Positions 47,293 through 55,570 of a DNA stretch of 64,000 bases are shown one piece after another. The DNA lies in NCBI RefSeq assembly GCF_007558815.1, contig NZ_VLTJ01000022.1, forward strand, positions 1 to 64,000, given 5' to 3'. Within the stretch, counting starts at the first letter, position 1, and every line of letters begins with the position of its first letter. The position numbers and the translations under genes were made by a program. The notes below the pieces were generated by a model. The model was not told where the DNA came from and did no database searches. It saw only the letters and a program-made list of their open reading frames with translations. Source of the DNA: Verticiella sediminum (lineage in GTDB: Bacteria > Pseudomonadota > Gammaproteobacteria > Burkholderiales > Burkholderiaceae_B).

Positions 47293-48941
47293 CACAGCCG
47301 GGCCCTGTGCGCGTCGCCGGCCTCGCGATAGAACAGGTCAACGCTGGTCAGCACGCCGGCCTCCCGCCACGCCTCGTAGAAGCTCGGCACCACACCGCCG
47401 CTGCGAAAGCCGCCCGCCTCGCCGCCGGCCTCGAACAAGGTCTGCAACTGGATGCGCCCGCTCTCCACGCCGGTGATCTCGACGATCGCGGCAATGCGCC
47501 GAGCGCCGCTGGCCGTGCGCACCTGCTGCACCAGAATGTCCAGGCTGGAGGCGATCTGTTCGCGCACCGCGCCGAGCGGCAGATCCATGCCCGCCATCAG
47601 CACCAGGGTCTCCAGGCGCGCCAGCGCGTCGCGCGGCGTATTGGCGTGCAGCGTGGTGAGCGAGCCCTCGTGCCCGGTGTTCATGGCCTGGAGCATGTCG
47701 AGGGCTTCGGCACCGCGGCATTCGCCGACCACGATGCGATCCGGACGCATGCGCAGGGCGTTGCGCACCAGGTCGCGGATGCTCACCGCGCCGCGGCCCT
47801 CGACGTTGGCCGGCCGTGCCTCTAGCGATACCAGGTGCTCGTGGTCCAGGCGCAGCTCGGCGGCGTCCTCGATGGTGACCACCCGCTCGCCGGCCGGGAT
47901 GAAGCCCGACAGCACATTGAGCAGGGTCGTCTTGCCCGAGCCGGTCCCGCCGGCCACGACGATGTTCTTGCGCTCGCGCACGCACAGCGCGAGGAACTGC
48001 GCCATCGGCTCGTCGAGCGCACCGCGCGACACGAGTTCGGGCATCTGCAATCGCCGCGACGGAAACCGGCGTATCGTCAGCGACGGCCCCTTCAAGGCAA
48101 TCGGCGGGATGATGGCGTTCACGCGCGAGCCGTCCTTCAGGCGGGCGTCGACCATCGGCGAGCTCTCGTCGATGCGGCGCCCGGTGGGCGCGACGATGCG
48201 CTCGATGATGCCGAGCACGGCCGCCTCGCTGCTGAAGCCCACGGCATGCCGGAACAATCGTCCCGACTTTTCTATGAAGACCTCGTCGTGCCGGTTGACC
48301 ATGATCTCGGATATCTCGGCATCCTGCATCAGCAGTTCGAGCGGCCCCAGCCCGACGGCCTCGTCGACGACGGCTGCGCACAGCGCCGCGCGGTCCAGTT
48401 CGGCGGGAAGCTCGTGCGCCAGCTCCGCCACCAGGCCGTCGACCAGGCGGCGCGCCTCCTCGCGCAAGGCGGCGTCGCTCATGCGCGAGATGTCGCGCCG
48501 GCGCAGATCGATGGCCTCGAGCAGGCCGGCATGCACGCGGCGGCGCCACTCGTCGAAACGCGGATCGTGCGCCGCGGCCTCCTCGCCGCCGCCGGCCGGG
48601 AACGCCGCCGCGCCGGCGGGCGCGGCGGGCGTTTCCTCCACCGGGGGAACCATCGCACGGCGCACCTGCAGGCGATGCCCGCCGATGAAAATCTCGTCTT
48701 CCGGCCGCACGCCCACTTGCTGCACGACGCGCTTGCCGTTGATCAACGTGCCCGCCAGCGACCCCAGGTCGTCCAGGCCGATTTCGCCTTCCTGTACATA
48801 CAGGCGCGCATGCTCGCGCGCCACCCGCCAGCCGCCCAGACGCAGGTCGGCGCGCACATCGCGTCCGATGAGCACAGGCGCGAGCCGGCGCTGGACGATG
48901 TGGCTGCCGTCTTCGAGCGTGATCGTGAGTTCGAGCATCAT
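47292..48941 (-). CDS. tadA: FHA-domain-fused TadA/CpaF secretion ATPase
   Basis: A 549-residue protein. Residues about 1-95 form a forkhead-associated domain (PVLIGRDVRADLRLGGWRVA, then SREH-like VAREHARLYV and GTLINGK). An Ala/Pro/Gly linker leads to a CpaF ATPase: ISEIMVNRHDEVFIEKSGRL, Walker A GGTGSGKTT with Lys337, the Asp/Glu boxes TIEDAAELRL and RPDRIVVGE, and the histidine box TGHEGSLTTLHAN. It powers pilus assembly at the inner membrane. The FHA domain, which binds phosphothreonine, suggests kinase control. It overlaps both neighbours. Confidence 0.92.
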   Translation of the reverse strand: MMLELTITLEDGSHIVQRRLAPVLIGRDVRADLRLGGWRVAREHARLYVQEGEIGLDDLGSLAGTLINGKRVVQQVGVRPEDEIFIGGHRLQVRRAMVPPVEETPAAPAGAAAFPAGGGEEAAAHDPRFDEWRRRVHAGLLEAIDLRRRDISRMSDAALREEARRLVDGLVAELAHELPAELDRAALCAAVVDEAVGLGPLELLMQDAEISEIMVNRHDEVFIEKSGRLFRHAVGFSSEAAVLGIIERIVAPTGRRIDESSPMVDARLKDGSRVNAIIPPIALKGPSLTIRRFPSRRLQMPELVSRGALDEPMAQFLALCVRERKNIVVAGGTGSGKTTLLNVLSGFIPAGERVVTIEDAAELRLDHEHLVSLEARPANVEGRGAVSIRDLVRNALRMRPDRIVVGECRGAEALDMLQAMNTGHEGSLTTLHANTPRDALARLETLVLMAGMDLPLGAVREQIASSLDILVQQVRTASGARRIAAIVEITGVESGRIQLQTLFEAGGEAGGFRSGGVVPSFYEAWREAGVLTSVDLFYREAGDAHRARL

Positions 48942-50368
48942 GGTCTCTCCAGGGGTGCGCTGTGTTCCGGTCTCAGGGCGAAAGGATCGTGTGCGACCGG
49001 CGTGAGCATGCGCAGCGGTTCGGCGAACGTGTCCTCGAGCAGGCGGCGGCCGCGGCGCACCCGTTCGCCCAGCCCCTCGCCGCCCTCGCCGAGGACCACG
49101 GGGGTGACGAAGATGGCCAGCTCGGTATCGCGCTGCTGCGTGCGCCGTGCGCGGAACAACGCGCCCAGCACGGGAATGCGCGCCAGGCCCGGGATGCCGT
49201 CCTCGTCGGTGACGTGCTCGCGGGACAGGAAGCCGCTGAGCACCAGGGTCTCGCCCGAGCGCACGTTGAACTCGGTGGACGTGCGGCGGGTGCGCAGGGC
49301 CGGGCCGCTGCTGGTGGTGACCACAGGGTCGACCGCGCTCACCTCCACGTCGATGCGCGCGCGCACCGCACCGCCGGCGTCGATGCTCGGTGTCACCTCC
49401 AGGCCCACGCCATAGGGCTTGAAGGTGGTCGAGGTGTTGCCGTTGGCATCGATGGTTGTATAGGGCAGTTCGCCGCCGGCAAGAAAGCTCGCGGTGGCGC
49501 CGCTGCGCGCCATCAGTTGGGGCTGCGCGAGCAGCACCGCATCGCCGCGCTGGGTGAGCGCATGCAGGCGCGAACTGAGCAGCGTGTTCAGGCCGAGATA
49601 GCCGACCGCGGGCATGGCGGGAAAGACGGCCGGCAGCACCGGGCTGCCCGGCGCCGCGCTCAGCCGGCCGAGCGAACCGGCGTCCCAGGCCGCGCCGACA
49701 TTCAGGCCCGGCGCGACGCCGTCCCAGCGCACGCCGAGGTCTTGGACGCGCGAGCGCGGCAGTTCGAGCACCTGCACATCGATCATGACCATGCGGTCCC
49801 AACCCACCCGGCCGGTGAAATCGACCACCTGGGGATAGCGCGCCGCCAGCTCCGCCACGCGCGCCCGGTCGTCGTCCGAGAGATCCTCGCCTTCGACGAC
49901 CAGCTTGTCGCCCAGCGCGGTGCTGCGCGCATTGGGGATGCGGGCGAGCAACTGCGCCAGTTCGGCGCGCACGCGGCGCGATTCGCCGGGCACGACGTCC
50001 ACGCGCATGGAGCGGCTGCTGCCATCGCGCGCCCACATGACCAGCGAGCTGCTGCCCGCGGCCCGCGCGAAGACCACCACTTCACGGCCATCCGCCGCCA
50101 CGGCATGCAGGACGGCGCCATCGCCCACCGCAATGCGCGCCACGTCGGGCGCGGCCACGACGCGCGTCTCGCCGACGAACATCTCGAGCTGCGCGCTGTC
50201 GGGCAAGGGCTGATCGAGCACGGCTGCGGCGCGCTCCGGCGGCGGTGCGGCCCATTGCGCCCAGCGCGCATCCGCCGCGCCGGTGGCCGTGCCGAACGGC
50301 GCGCAGAGCGCCAGCACCGCCAGCATGCACGCTCTGCGTGCGCGGCACCCCGCAACCCGCCTCCTCAT
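48938..50368 (-). CDS. Tad pilus outer-membrane secretin (RcpA/CpaC)
   Basis: A 476-residue secretin with a signal peptide (AVLALCAPFGTATGAADA). The N0/BON-like part (IAVGDGAVLHAVAADGREVV) and the secretin core (GDAVLLAQPQLMARSGATAS, GVGLEVTPSIDAGGAVR, VRSGETLVLSGFLSREHV, ARIPVLGALFRARRTQQRDT) are in order. It forms the multimeric pore for pilus exit. It overlaps cpaB by ATGA, and its end overlaps tadA. Confidence 0.92.
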   Translation of the reverse strand: MRRRVAGCRARRACMLAVLALCAPFGTATGAADARWAQWAAPPPERAAAVLDQPLPDSAQLEMFVGETRVVAAPDVARIAVGDGAVLHAVAADGREVVVFARAAGSSSLVMWARDGSSRSMRVDVVPGESRRVRAELAQLLARIPNARSTALGDKLVVEGEDLSDDDRARVAELAARYPQVVDFTGRVGWDRMVMIDVQVLELPRSRVQDLGVRWDGVAPGLNVGAAWDAGSLGRLSAAPGSPVLPAVFPAMPAVGYLGLNTLLSSRLHALTQRGDAVLLAQPQLMARSGATASFLAGGELPYTTIDANGNTSTTFKPYGVGLEVTPSIDAGGAVRARIDVEVSAVDPVVTTSSGPALRTRRTSTEFNVRSGETLVLSGFLSREHVTDEDGIPGLARIPVLGALFRARRTQQRDTELAIFVTPVVLGEGGEGLGERVRRGRRLLEDTFAEPLRMLTPVAHDPFALRPEHSAPLERP

Positions 50369-51252
50369 GGCGCATCCCCGTCCATGCCGTGCGCCCAGTC
50401 GCCCGCGAAACCGCGCAGCCCGTCCACGACTCGAGACTCGCCGTCCAGCGTCGGCATGACGCTGGGCGCGCGATCGCCGAAGATCACCGGCACGACGCGC
50501 GGGCGCGGCGCAGGCGCCGGCATGCCGAGCAGAGTGGCCAGATCGCCTCCCTCGAATGCGGCCGCGGCGCCGGTGTCGCCCGGCCTGCGCAGCATGGCGG
50601 CGATCGACCCCTGCTGGCGCGCCGCGACCAGCCGCACGGCATCGGCGGGCGTGGCCTCCAGCGTCACGGTGGCGAAGCCATCGCCCGCTTCGTCGCGCGC
50701 GTCGGCGCGCTGCCTGCCGGTCGCGAGCACGCCGGCCTCGCCCAGCAGCAGCCGCGTGACCCGGCGGCCGCCGTGCTCGAACGAGACATACAGGTCGATG
50801 ACATCGCCCGGCTCCAGCATGCCCGACAACGAATTGATCTCGTCCACGGCGATCGTGACCGCGCGGCGCCCGGGTGCGAGCTGGGCGGAGAATGCCGACC
50901 TCGTGCCGAGCTGCAGGTCGGACCAGCGCACCACTTCGCCGGCGGTCAGCGCGCGCACCAGCGGCGCCCCGGCGATCGCGTCGAAATCCTCGGGACGCAA
51001 CGCGTCGCCAGGCAGCCATGCGACAGGCACCGCGCGCACCGCGGCCGCATCGGCGGATAGCATCGTCCCGGCGCCAAGCATGCGGTCGGCGACGACGACC
51101 GGCGCGGTCTCGACACGATGCCTGGCCTGCAGTTGCGCCTCTACGTCGGCAAGATGGCGATGCACCAGCCAGGCGGCGGCCGTGCCGGCAAGCAGCGCGA
51201 GCAGCAGCAACGCGTAGCGGACATCGAGACGAAACCTGCGCCAGGACACCAT
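50365..51252 (-). CDS. cpaB: Flp pilus assembly protein CpaB/RcpC
   Basis: A 295-residue protein with one N-terminal helix (YALLLLALLAGTAAAWL), the SAF domain (VVVADRMLGAGTMLSADAA and VPVAWLPGDALRPEDFDAIA) and a CpaB-type C-terminus including ISLSGM-like INSLSGMLEPGDVIDLYVS. A clear GAGGAGGCG ribosome-binding site precedes the ATG at 51252. It is a periplasmic scaffold for the secretin. Confidence 0.9.
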   Translation of the reverse strand: MVSWRRFRLDVRYALLLLALLAGTAAAWLVHRHLADVEAQLQARHRVETAPVVVADRMLGAGTMLSADAAAVRAVPVAWLPGDALRPEDFDAIAGAPLVRALTAGEVVRWSDLQLGTRSAFSAQLAPGRRAVTIAVDEINSLSGMLEPGDVIDLYVSFEHGGRRVTRLLLGEAGVLATGRQRADARDEAGDGFATVTLEATPADAVRLVAARQQGSIAAMLRRPGDTGAAAAFEGGDLATLLGMPAPAPRPRVVPVIFGDRAPSVMPTLDGESRVVDGLRGFAGDWAHGMDGDAP

Positions 51253-51265
51253 CGCCTGCGCCTCC

Positions 51266-51493
51266 TCAGACCGGCAGCGCGAGCGCGGCCGCGAAACGTC
51301 CGTACCAGATGGCGAGCGCACGCAGCCAGACACCGGCCATGCCGCGCTCGCCGTCGCCCCATGCCGGCGCGAACAGCAGCAAGGCCAGCAGCGCACCGAT
51401 CACCAGCGCCTCCACCAGTACCTGACCGGCAGCGCGCGGCGCCCGCCCGGCATGCCGGGCCGCCCTGCCGGGATTCGCTGCAGCATGCGTCAC
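51266..51493 (-). CDS. Small TadE-like membrane protein (75 aa)
   Basis: Starts with GTG at 51493, overlapping the upstream stop (GTGA). After a basic N-terminus it has GQVLVEALVIGALLALLLF, the hydrophobic start of TadE/TadG-type pseudopilins, and little else. It may be a minor pilin or an assembly peptide. It lies 13 bp before cpaB. Confidence 0.6.
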   Translation of the reverse strand: MTHAAANPGRAARHAGRAPRAAGQVLVEALVIGALLALLLFAPAWGDGERGMAGVWLRALAIWYGRFAAALALPV

Positions 51494-52179
51494 GGCAGGT
51501 CTCCGGTTGCGCGATGGACGAAGACGCGGGTCGGCGTGCCCGCCTGAACCGCGATGAGCAGCCGTTCGCCCGACGCCGCATGACGCCAGGACGAGACCTC
51601 GCGGTTGGCGGACGCCTGCGCGGCCCAGCCATGACGCCGCAGCGTGGCGTCGATGTGCCTGGCCAGGGCCGGCGAACTCCAGCCCGGCGCCTGGTAGACC
51701 GCCTGCGCGCTCGGGGCGCCTTCGTCCACGAGCAACAACGTCTCGACGCCGGCCGGCAGCCAGAACGGCAGCGCGTTGCGCGGTTGCGTCGGCGGCTCCG
51801 CCGGCGCCTGCAACGAAGACAGCACCCCCAGCGTTCCGTCGCCGCTGGCGCGCAAGGTCAGCAGCCACGGCAGCGCCTCGCCGGACGGCGCCAGCACCAG
51901 CGCGCCGTCGTGGGCGAAGACGCGCAACGCCGTCTGCGTATGGCGCGCGATATGTTCCAGCACGCGCTGCGGCGGCTGCCCGACGTGCAGCAGCACGGCG
52001 TCGAGCGCCGCGCCATGCGCGCGCCAGCGCGGCAGCGCATCGGCGCGGGTATCGGCCGGCACGCTCAGGCCGTGGCGCGCGAGCGCCTGCAGCGCCGCGC
52101 TGTCCGCGTGGCATGCCGCCGAGCCGGCCAGAGCCAGGCCCCAGGCGAGCAGCCCCGCAGCCCGCGGCATGCGCTTCAT
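51490..52179 (-). CDS. Exported Tad-locus protein of unknown function
   Basis: A 229-residue protein with a signal peptide (LLAWGLALAGSAACHA; a Cys within the cleavage region hints at a lipoprotein). It contains LEHIARHTQTALRVFAHDGA and SSWRHAASGERLLIAVQ, the second resembling toxin co-regulated/secretin-associated folds. I do not recognise the family. Its ATG overlaps the end of the TadE-like gene (ATGA). Confidence 0.7.
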   Translation of the reverse strand: MKRMPRAAGLLAWGLALAGSAACHADSAALQALARHGLSVPADTRADALPRWRAHGAALDAVLLHVGQPPQRVLEHIARHTQTALRVFAHDGALVLAPSGEALPWLLTLRASGDGTLGVLSSLQAPAEPPTQPRNALPFWLPAGVETLLLVDEGAPSAQAVYQAPGWSSPALARHIDATLRRHGWAAQASANREVSSWRHAASGERLLIAVQAGTPTRVFVHRATGDLP

Positions 52180-52841
52180 GGCGCGCTCCCATGCAGGCGC
52201 GCGGCCGGTACGAGGCCGGCCCACGCCGCCAACCATTCGACCCCGCCCCTTGCGCGTGGCCAGCCCGCGTCGGCCTGGTGCGCCGGCCCGATGACGGGAC
52301 TCGCGGCCGCGGCAGACGCCTGTGCCGCCCGCGCCCAGCCGGCGCCGCCCCGCGCGAGCCGCTGCTGGACATCGACATCGCTGCCGGCGTGGCCCGCACC
52401 GCGCAGGATGGCGCTGGCTCGGCGCACCACGAGGGCAGCGCCATCCGGGCCGCTCACGCCAGCCGAGACTCGGAACACCTGGACGCCGGTATCCTCGGCG
52501 CCCCAATCGCGCCGCAAGGCGGTTGCGGCGGCGTGCCCCGCGCCCGGCTCGCCCTGCGCCGGCAGGTTCCGCCGGGACACCTGCCGGGCAAGCCCGGCCG
52601 GCGCCCGCCAGGTTCGCGCCTCGACGGGCGTCCCGCCGCTGGCAAGAATGTGCGCCGACGCCTCGAGCACCGTGGCCCGCGTCGCCTGCATCGCGACCGC
52701 ATGGCTGGCGTGGGCGACACCCAGCGCTGCGTCCAGGAAGCGGCCGGTCCAGACCACCGCCCAGAACAAGGCCGCCAGGGCCACCAGCGCGACCGCCGCC
52801 TCGGCCAGGGCCTGCCCACGGATGCGCGGCGCGCGCTGCAT
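52176..52841 (-). CDS. TadE-like minor pilin
   Basis: A 221-residue protein whose N-terminus (RGQALAEAAVALVALAALFW) is the TadE/F hydrophobic pseudopilin start. The remainder is Ala/Gly/Arg-rich and exported-looking. It overlaps both neighbours by one to four bases. It likely sits at the base or tip of the Flp fibre. Confidence 0.75.
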   Translation of the reverse strand: MQRAPRIRGQALAEAAVALVALAALFWAVVWTGRFLDAALGVAHASHAVAMQATRATVLEASAHILASGGTPVEARTWRAPAGLARQVSRRNLPAQGEPGAGHAAATALRRDWGAEDTGVQVFRVSAGVSGPDGAALVVRRASAILRGAGHAGSDVDVQQRLARGGAGWARAAQASAAAASPVIGPAHQADAGWPRARGGVEWLAAWAGLVPAARLHGSAP

Positions 52842-54250
52842 CACGCGCCCTCCTGGCGGCGCCGGGCTTCGGCCGCCTCGGCGGGCGACACCGGCACCAG
52901 CCGTGCCTGCCAATAGGGATGGAACAGGTTCGGCGCCTCGTCGCGGCCGTCGGCGCGCGCCTGCGGACGCACGAAGTAGGTCTCGGCGGCGCTGACGGCG
53001 GCCAGCGCACCGCCGGGCAGCCGGGTCCCGCCCGGCCAGCGACCGCCCACGGCCACCTGGCTGGCCCGGTCCAGCGTCGGGATGCTGGATGCCGGGCGCA
53101 GCGCCCGGATCGCGAAGCGCAGCGGCCCGTCGGCGCGCTCGACGGCGAGCCCCATGTAGCCCGGCAGGCCACGGGCAGGCCAGCGCACCCGGGCGGCATG
53201 CCCGTAGGAGGTGGCGAGCGGATTGCCGCTGCCCCCGGCGATGTCCCAGTCCGTGTGCTCGCGCACCCAGCGCCAGAAGTCCTGTGCTCCGAAATCCGTC
53301 GGCGGCGTCTCGACATGCTGCTCGGGCGCGGCGGGCTGGCCGCTCCCGGTATGGCCCCAGCCCATGGGGTACTCGCGGAAGTAGCAGCCGATCCAACGGT
53401 TCGAGCGCAGCGCGTGATAGGACTGCGTATCGGCGGAAGCCCAGGTGTCGTAGCCTTCCCAGCGGGTCGCGCCGCGCCGGCGCAGTTCGTGGCGCTTCGC
53501 CGGGCAACGCGGGCTGACCACCCAGGCATTGCGCGCGGTCGCGTCGCGCGGCTGGAGAAAGCCGTAGCGCGCCGTGGCGGCCAGCACCAGCTCGCGCATA
53601 TCGGCACGGGCCGCCCCCTGCCTGGCAGCGACGAAACCCGGCAGGCCATCGTCCAGGAAGGCCGGATCGAGCACGAATTCCGTCCCGCCCGGCGCGCTGC
53701 CCGGCGCATAGTGTTCACCGAGCACCGCCTGCATGGCGGCCCAGCGCGTGGCCGGCAAGGACGCGACGATGGCGCGCTGGGCCTGCCACAACACGTCGTT
53801 GACCACCCGGTCGTGTTCGGCGAAGGCGGCGGACAACGCGAGCATGGCCGGCGCCGCGAGCGAGCGGCCCGCCAGGGCCGAGGCGTAGGCCGCGCCGTGC
53901 GCCGGCCCGAACAGCATGCCGACCAGGGTCGTCGGCGGATTGCGCAGCGCCGCGCGAGCCCCCTCGGTCTGCACGAACTGCGCCGCCGACGCGTAGGTGA
54001 CCAGGTGCGCCATCGCCACCTGGTGGGCGACCTGCGCGCGATTGATATGCGCCAGCAGGTTGAGCGCGCGGGCCTGCGCCAGCGCGCCGCTGTAGGCGGC
54101 GGCGTCGGCGCCCTGCGTGAGCCGGGACTTGTCGTGTACGAGCTGGCCCGCGTCGTACAGCCTGAGCCACGCCGCGATGCCGAGCAGCAGGACGAACACC
54201 GCGAGCACCATCGCCTGTCCGCGTAGACGCTGCCTGGAGCGGCGCGTCAT
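52841..54250 (-). CDS. TadG-like pilus assembly protein
   Basis: A 469-residue protein with RGQAMVLAVFVLLLGIAAWL at its start, the helix typical of TadG/Tad-like proteins, then RLTQGADAAAYSGALAQARA, the conserved amphipathic segment of Tad domain proteins. The rest is a large exported domain without recognised motifs, with cysteines near the middle. It follows flp directly (ATGG/TGA overlap of four bases). Confidence 0.8.
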   Translation of the reverse strand: MTRRSRQRLRGQAMVLAVFVLLLGIAAWLRLYDAGQLVHDKSRLTQGADAAAYSGALAQARALNLLAHINRAQVAHQVAMAHLVTYASAAQFVQTEGARAALRNPPTTLVGMLFGPAHGAAYASALAGRSLAAPAMLALSAAFAEHDRVVNDVLWQAQRAIVASLPATRWAAMQAVLGEHYAPGSAPGGTEFVLDPAFLDDGLPGFVAARQGAARADMRELVLAATARYGFLQPRDATARNAWVVSPRCPAKRHELRRRGATRWEGYDTWASADTQSYHALRSNRWIGCYFREYPMGWGHTGSGQPAAPEQHVETPPTDFGAQDFWRWVREHTDWDIAGGSGNPLATSYGHAARVRWPARGLPGYMGLAVERADGPLRFAIRALRPASSIPTLDRASQVAVGGRWPGGTRLPGGALAAVSAAETYFVRPQARADGRDEAPNLFHPYWQARLVPVSPAEAAEARRRQEGA

Positions 54251-54537
54251 GGCGTGCCGCCCAGTCCGGCGTTGCCGGTGAAGTTCTTGAGCGAGCGCGC
54301 ACTGGTCTGCGTGGCGGCGCGTGCCGAGGCCTCCTGCGCCGCACGCGACTCGGCCGTGCCGTCCTCGCCCGCCAGCTCGCGCGCCATGGCTGCGGTCTGC
54401 GAACGGATCACCTGGCCGAACGACTGGTACACGGCAATCGCCGCCACCGCGATCAACGCAACGATGATGATGTACTCGGTCATCCCCTGCCCCCGCTGGC
54501 GCGCGTGCGCGCCGCTGCCCCGCCTTGCCATCCGCAT
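54247..54537 (-). CDS. flp: Flp/Fap-type prepilin
   Basis: A 96-residue prepilin. The Flp processing motif is G16 then QGMTEY (Glu at +5, Tyr at +6), followed by [19 protein letters not shown]. The mature protein would be about 80 residues, with an Ala/Arg/Glu-rich tail. It has a GGAGG ribosome-binding site and is the first gene of the leftward Tad operon, so it is probably the main pilus subunit. No dedicated prepilin peptidase is seen in the window. Confidence 0.9.
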   Translation of the reverse strand: MRMARRGSGAHARQRGQGMTEYIIIVALIAVAAIAVYQSFGQVIRSQTAAMARELAGEDGTAESRAAQEASARAATQTSARSLKNFTGNAGLGGTP

Positions 54538-54689
54538 GCCGGCCTCCTCGCTGGTCTGGATGCCAGTGTGGCGGCGCCGGTCCGGCCCGCCTATTCGTGG
54601 ATGCCGACATGGACCAAACCCACGCACCCCGCCGCGCCGCCCGCGCGCGACGCCGTACAATCGCGGACTCACGTCCGCACGCCCGTCCC

Positions 54690-55427
54690 ATGGAAGAACC
54701 TGTCCGCATCTCCAAGCTGCTAGCCGAACGCGGCATCTGTTCGCGCCGCGAAGCCGACAGCTACATCGAGCGTGGCTGGGTGCTCCTGGACGGCAAGCCC
54801 GTCACCGAGCTCGGCACCAAGGCCCTGCCCAGCCAGGAGCTCACGCTCAGCAAGTCGGCCCAGACGGTCCAGACCGCTCGCGTCACCATCGTGCTCAACA
54901 AGCCGGTGGGCTACGTCTCGGGGCAGGCCGAGCGCGGTTATCGGCCGGCCGTCTCGCTCATCCAGGCGCAGACCCGCTATCGCGGCGACGATGCGCCGCT
55001 GCGCTTTTCGCCGGCGCACCTGCGCGGGCTGGCGCCGGCGGGCCGCCTGGACATCGATTCGCAGGGCCTGCTGATCCTGACCCAGGATGGCCGCGTGGCA
55101 CGCACGCTGATCGGCGAAGACTCCACCGTCGACAAGGAGTATCTGGTGCGCGTGCAGGGCCGGTTGGCCGAGAGCGGGCTGGCCCTGCTCAACCATGGCC
55201 TGGAGCTGGACGGCCGCAAGCTCAAGCCGGCGCGCGTCGTCTGGCAGAACGCCGATCAACTGCGCTTCGTGCTGCGCGAAGGCCGCAAGCGGCAGATCCG
55301 GCGCATGTGCGAGCTGGTCGGGCTGAAGGTGGTCGGCCTCAAACGCGTGCGCATCGGCGACGTTCGCCTGGGCGACCTGCCGGTCGGCCAGTGGCGCTAT
55401 CTGCGGCGCGGCGAACGCATCGGCTGA
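54690..55427 (+). CDS. 23S rRNA pseudouridine synthase, RluF-like
   Basis: A 245-residue RsuA-family enzyme. An S4 RNA-binding domain ([20 protein letters not shown]) precedes the catalytic domain with Asp121 in [14 protein letters not shown], the [10 protein letters not shown] segment and [20 protein letters not shown]. The layout is that of RluF, which modifies 23S U2604; RluB or RluE cannot be excluded. The ATG is at 54690. Confidence 0.88.
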   Translation: MEEPVRISKLLAERGICSRREADSYIERGWVLLDGKPVTELGTKALPSQELTLSKSAQTVQTARVTIVLNKPVGYVSGQAERGYRPAVSLIQAQTRYRGDDAPLRFSPAHLRGLAPAGRLDIDSQGLLILTQDGRVARTLIGEDSTVDKEYLVRVQGRLAESGLALLNHGLELDGRKLKPARVVWQNADQLRFVLREGRKRQIRRMCELVGLKVVGLKRVRIGDVRLGDLPVGQWRYLRRGERIG

Positions 55428-55570
55428 TCCCGCGCCGCCCGCCCCACCGTTCCCGTGCGCCCGTCAGGGTGCGGCACAAAGCGCAAGGCGCACAGGCACG
55501 CTGGCAAGCCGGCGCCGCATCGGCGAAGATCCGGGTTCTCCACCTACCTTTTCCCAACACAGACGACGAC

